Positions 33,190 through 36,031 of a stretch of 36,031 bases of DNA are shown here, one piece after another. The notes below the pieces were generated by a model that did no database searches, was not told the origin of the DNA, and was given only the letters and a program-made list of their open reading frames with translations. Every line of letters starts with the position of its first letter. Position 1 is the stretch's first letter. Origin of the DNA: Lacihabitans sp. LS3-19 (GTDB lineage: Bacteria > Bacteroidota > Bacteroidia > Cytophagales > Spirosomataceae); assembly GCF_024343575.1 (NCBI RefSeq), contig NZ_RJUA01000022.1, positions 1 through 36,031 of the forward strand, given 5' to 3'. The position numbers and the translations under genes were made by a program.

Positions 33190-35178
33190 TTATGGTTCCC
33201 AACATTCGTTTTCATTTGACAAATTCTCAAAATCGAAAGAATCGATTTGATTTTCGTATTTTATGATATTATGAAAACTCAAATTTAGTATATTTAATAA
33301 TTCACTTGCTGTTTCTTCAGAATCAATTTCCGGAAACGAATTAATATCGTCAGTGTTAAAGTGCTTTTTGAAAAAAGTCCTTAGTTCAGATTTAATTTCA
33401 TTAACATTTTCCTCGTACATGTAAAACTCAATTAGAGCACTACCTTTTAATTTTCTCAAGGTCTTTAAATCAGAATTAGACTTAATACTTTGTGCATCCT
33501 TTAAACTACTTGTAGTATTTATTAATGTTCCATTAGTTATTTCAGCAGAGTAGCCATCATCATTGTAAAAAAAGCCGATCTTATGAACAGCATATTGCAC
33601 ACTACTATTAGATTCTTTAGGCCTTTTTAGGATATTAGGTGTTAAGTAAGGTAAAATTTCTTTGTTGTATCCAATTGAATTAAAGACTGCCTTTGAGTTT
33701 GTAGTAATGTACTTAAACCTACCAAAACTAATTTGTTTCTTATCTGATAATACAAAGGATTTGTCGTCAATAAATCTTTCTCTGAATTGGTTATAAATAG
33801 ATTCATTCACCAAAACAATGGCATCAAATTTAAATTGAGAATGAATTATATCCTTGCTTTTGATTAATAAGTCATGTCTTATCTCAATAAATTGATATGG
33901 AATGTTTTTTTTTGCTAAATGACTATTAAATAATTCTAAATTTTCTGGATGTATACCAATACCCTCATCACCATTAACATCATAAATATTTTTTTGGAGT
34001 ACCCCTTCAACTTTGGAACCAGAAATATCTTCTATTATTTTCTCTATAACTCTCTGATTATTAGGCTGTAAGTTGTCGAATCTTAAGATTGACGAACAGA
34101 TTACTTCATACCAAAGTTTGTCATTTTTATTTATTGATAAATTCTTGTTGCTTAAATTTTGAACAATGTTAAAAACTTGATTTTTCAACTTAAATCCATG
34201 ATAGTTAATGCATGCTAAGCTGCAAATTTCATTAATCAAGTATAAACTACAATTGTTTGATATACTCCAATTTGATAAGATGTTAATTAGAGAATTAAAA
34301 AAGTCCTGATTAAAAGACACTTCACTTAATGGATTTATTATTGCGAAAATTTGCTTTTCTTCAAGACATAGTTTTTCATTGGCTATATTTTCTAAAAAAT
34401 CAAAATTAAAATCTTGATAAAAGTAAAATTTAGATAAAAATAGGACAGTGAAAAAATAATTTAAATCAGTTTGAACTTTATGAGTTACGTATTTGTGAAA
34501 TTCACTTATTACAAATTGAGTCGAATACTTATTGATATTATGTCTTTTGAAATTAACTAAGTCTTTTCCAATATGACCTGCTAAATCTAAATCAATATTA
34601 TATTTTTGATAATAGGTATTTTCTAGTTTTTCGAGCTCAGGAAGAATTACTTGTAGCGATCTTTCCCATTCTGAATTAGATAAATTTATATTCTTTAAAT
34701 AGGTATCAAACAAAAACCATATTTTATCTTCTAAATGCTGTATTGTGGACAAATATGTCATAAAAAAGTTTGGTTTTATTTCCATTAATTCCTGAGTAAA
34801 GTATCTAAATTTACCATTTGCCCTAACTGAGGAACCATAACTTTGAGATATTAAAATACCTCCGATAATTATATCTTGAAATATTTCTTCATTATTTTTT
34901 AATTTTTCTTTATAGATAACCTTTGATTCCGAAATTTTCCAACATATATCGTCAATTGCTTGCAAATATTCCCCTTTGTTTTCAATAGTATCTTGAATAT
35001 TTTCTATGTTGGTTTGCGACATTATTTTCAAAGCATCGTTTAGTTTTACTTGATCGTATCTGCTCCAAGGATCATTCAAATTCTGGAAATAACCAAATGT
35101 TTCCCAAAATAAGCCTTCTTCGCTTTTTGAGTTGTTGCCTAAATATTTGCTTTCATGAAGCTCTTCCTTCTCTGCCAT
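33190..35178 (-). CDS. Unrecognised 662-residue protein, first gene of an AT-rich module
   Basis: I do not recognise a family. The 662-residue product has no signal peptide or membrane helix. Residues 1-390 are mainly helical and could form alpha-solenoid repeats ('LKNQVFNIVQNLSNKNL', 'VIEKIIEDISGSKVEGVLQ'). Residues 405-515 look alpha/beta ('GIGIHPENLELFNSHL', 'PYQFIEIRHDLLIKSK', 'FDAIVLVNESIYNQF'), and 525-660 have a strand pair 'SALIEFYMYEENVNEI' and an acidic C-terminus. The DNA is visibly more AT-rich than the rest of the window (one 60-base line, 34381-34440, has only 9 G/C), which suggests recent transfer. It is followed within 1 bp by a DUF6915-like gene and lies between an IS110 element and a palindromic element. 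This context is like mobile cargo such as defence systems. Confidence 0.75.
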   Translation of the reverse strand: MAEKEELHESKYLGNNSKSEEGLFWETFGYFQNLNDPWSRYDQVKLNDALKIMSQTNIENIQDTIENKGEYLQAIDDICWKISESKVIYKEKLKNNEEIFQDIIIGGILISQSYGSSVRANGKFRYFTQELMEIKPNFFMTYLSTIQHLEDKIWFLFDTYLKNINLSNSEWERSLQVILPELEKLENTYYQKYNIDLDLAGHIGKDLVNFKRHNINKYSTQFVISEFHKYVTHKVQTDLNYFFTVLFLSKFYFYQDFNFDFLENIANEKLCLEEKQIFAIINPLSEVSFNQDFFNSLINILSNWSISNNCSLYLINEICSLACINYHGFKLKNQVFNIVQNLSNKNLSINKNDKLWYEVICSSILRFDNLQPNNQRVIEKIIEDISGSKVEGVLQKNIYDVNGDEGIGIHPENLELFNSHLAKKNIPYQFIEIRHDLLIKSKDIIHSQFKFDAIVLVNESIYNQFRERFIDDKSFVLSDKKQISFGRFKYITTNSKAVFNSIGYNKEILPYLTPNILKRPKESNSSVQYAVHKIGFFYNDDGYSAEITNGTLINTTSSLKDAQSIKSNSDLKTLRKLKGSALIEFYMYEENVNEIKSELRTFFKKHFNTDDINSFPEIDSEETASELLNILNLSFHNIIKYENQIDSFDFENLSNENECWEP

Positions 35179-35445
35179 AAAATGGTTGAATTTTTAAATT
35201 AGTAATTTGGTTAATTATCAAATTCAGTCGAAAACTTAAGTTTTTAGGAGTGTATTCGGTGAATAGTACATTTGGTTATATTCTTAATTCGTTTATTGCT
35301 TGTGACTAACGATTTTACGTCGAATTTAGCCAATATTTGGTTAATGAACAAAAAATCCCTTACCCAAATATATTGAGCTATTTTGTAAAACATAATTTAA
35401 AAAATAATCGAATCAGGAGCATGCTTTTGGAATTAATAAATATTG

Positions 35446-35662
35446 TGAACGGGGTAGCTTAAAGCTCCGCCAATTTTCTTTTGACAATGCTCCCATCTCC
35501 AGGATTCTGATCGGGCTAACATTTCTGCATGCACCAATTAGTAAATCGAGCTTTCATTCGATTAATATTTTTACGCTTTTGGTATTTCTACCGTTAGCAA
35601 GTTTTCTTTTTTTGACCCAAAAATGTCGGATTCTGACTAACGTTTTTGTTTTGTATTGATAA
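35446..35662 (-). ncRNA. Structured noncoding region next to the IS110 transposase, candidate guide-RNA region
   Basis: The 484 bp between the AT-rich module and the transposase stop (35179-35662) hold no gene. The part nearest the stop is richer in paired motifs: direct repeats GGATTCTGA...CTAAC (35502-35520) and GGATTCTGACTAACG (35628-35642), an inverted pair GCTAAC / GTTAGC (35515-35520, 35593-35598), and a hairpin AATCGA / TCGATT (about 35547-35566). IS110/IS1111 elements encode a bridge (seeker) RNA in a noncoding end. Whether this is that end cannot be shown here. Confidence 0.3.
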
Positions 35663-36031
35663 TCAAGTACTTGTAATGTTCAGTTCGGCATTAGTTAGTC
35701 CAAATTTATCAATTTGTTTTTGAATTCTTTTGACCAAACCTAGTTTTCTTTTTTGGTCTAAAAACAAATAGCCTTCGGGGTTTATGTATCTGGTGCCTTT
35801 TGTTACCATATTCCATACTATCACGGCCAATTTTCGTGCTGTTGCACTTATAGCTGACACCCTCCCTTTTTTAAAACTGATTCTTTGGAAAAAATCCCTT
35901 AATGGAGTGGAGTCTTTTAAATTCCCAATTGCATTCGCCGCATTTCTTAGGGCTATTTTTAGCCGGTTACTTCCTTTTGGGACTTTACTTGATATTATTT
36001 TGCCACCAGTTTTCTTATTGTTGGGTGCCAG
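35663..36031 (-). mobile_element. IS110-family transposase, C-terminal part (5' end beyond window)
   Basis: The frame is open from the window edge to the TGA at 35665-35663: 57 codons from 36031 to 35861 join directly to the segment starting at the in-frame GTG at 35860, giving at least 122 residues. 'KGSNRLKIALRNAANAIGNL', 'RISFKKGRVSAISATARKLA' and 'YLFLDQKRKLGLVKRIQKQ' match the C-terminal Transposase_20-type domain of IS110-family enzymes, which carries the serine-dependent active part. The N-terminal RuvC-like DEDD domain is off the edge. IS110 elements move by an RNA-guided mechanism. No stop or frameshift is seen in the visible part. Confidence 0.9.

Overview
The window looks like chromosome from a member of the Bacteroidota, probably a Cytophagales-type environmental bacterium. 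The signs are low GC, few visible Shine-Dalgarno sites, several TAnnTTTG-type promoter elements, large secreted beta-helix/choice-of-anchor proteins, a 7TMR-DISM hybrid histidine kinase fused to an AraC output domain, DUF5107 and GH140-like proteins, and 'ATCCCTTCGGGAT' palindromic intergenic repeats. Genus cannot be fixed from the sequence alone.

Left block (1-11276, minus strand): a hybrid sensor kinase/AraC protein, then a stand-alone LytTR regulator nearly fused to a secreted beta-helix protein, then a giant modular adhesin-like protein that runs off the left edge. Two copies of CTCATTTTCGTCAAA, 21 bp apart, lie between kinase and LytTR gene. That is the spacing expected of a LytTR operator, so the regulator may control its own adhesin operon.

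Metabolic block (11508-19852): deoC, a 9-copy tandem array with a 53-bp period, and a DUF5107/TPR secreted protein on the minus strand. A compact plus-strand operon (YCII, cyclase-family hydrolase with a TTG start, cupin) converges on a GH140/DUF4038-like secreted glycosidase. A PAP2 phosphatase follows.

Metal, envelope and stress block (19952-31121): a heavy-metal-binding lipoprotein with a strong terminator, a PepSY membrane protein, and a GT-A-type glycosyltransferase. Next is a four-gene stress-type operon (acidic protein, HPF/RaiA-like, SHOCT, eRF1-like) with its own terminator. Then come a secreted protein made of two copies of one domain, a nitroreductase, a lipoprotein, a DUF1330 protein, a TetR-SRPBCC pair and small membrane proteins.

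Right block (31276-36031, minus strand): a membrane-anchored esterase-like hydrolase, a ~190-bp imperfect palindrome of attC/MITE appearance, a very AT-rich two-gene module (662-aa unrecognised protein plus a DUF6915-like protein), a structured noncoding stretch, and the C-terminal part of an IS110-family transposase at the edge. This is the most mobile-looking part of the window and the best candidate for an undescribed system. No tRNA, rRNA or CRISPR array was found.
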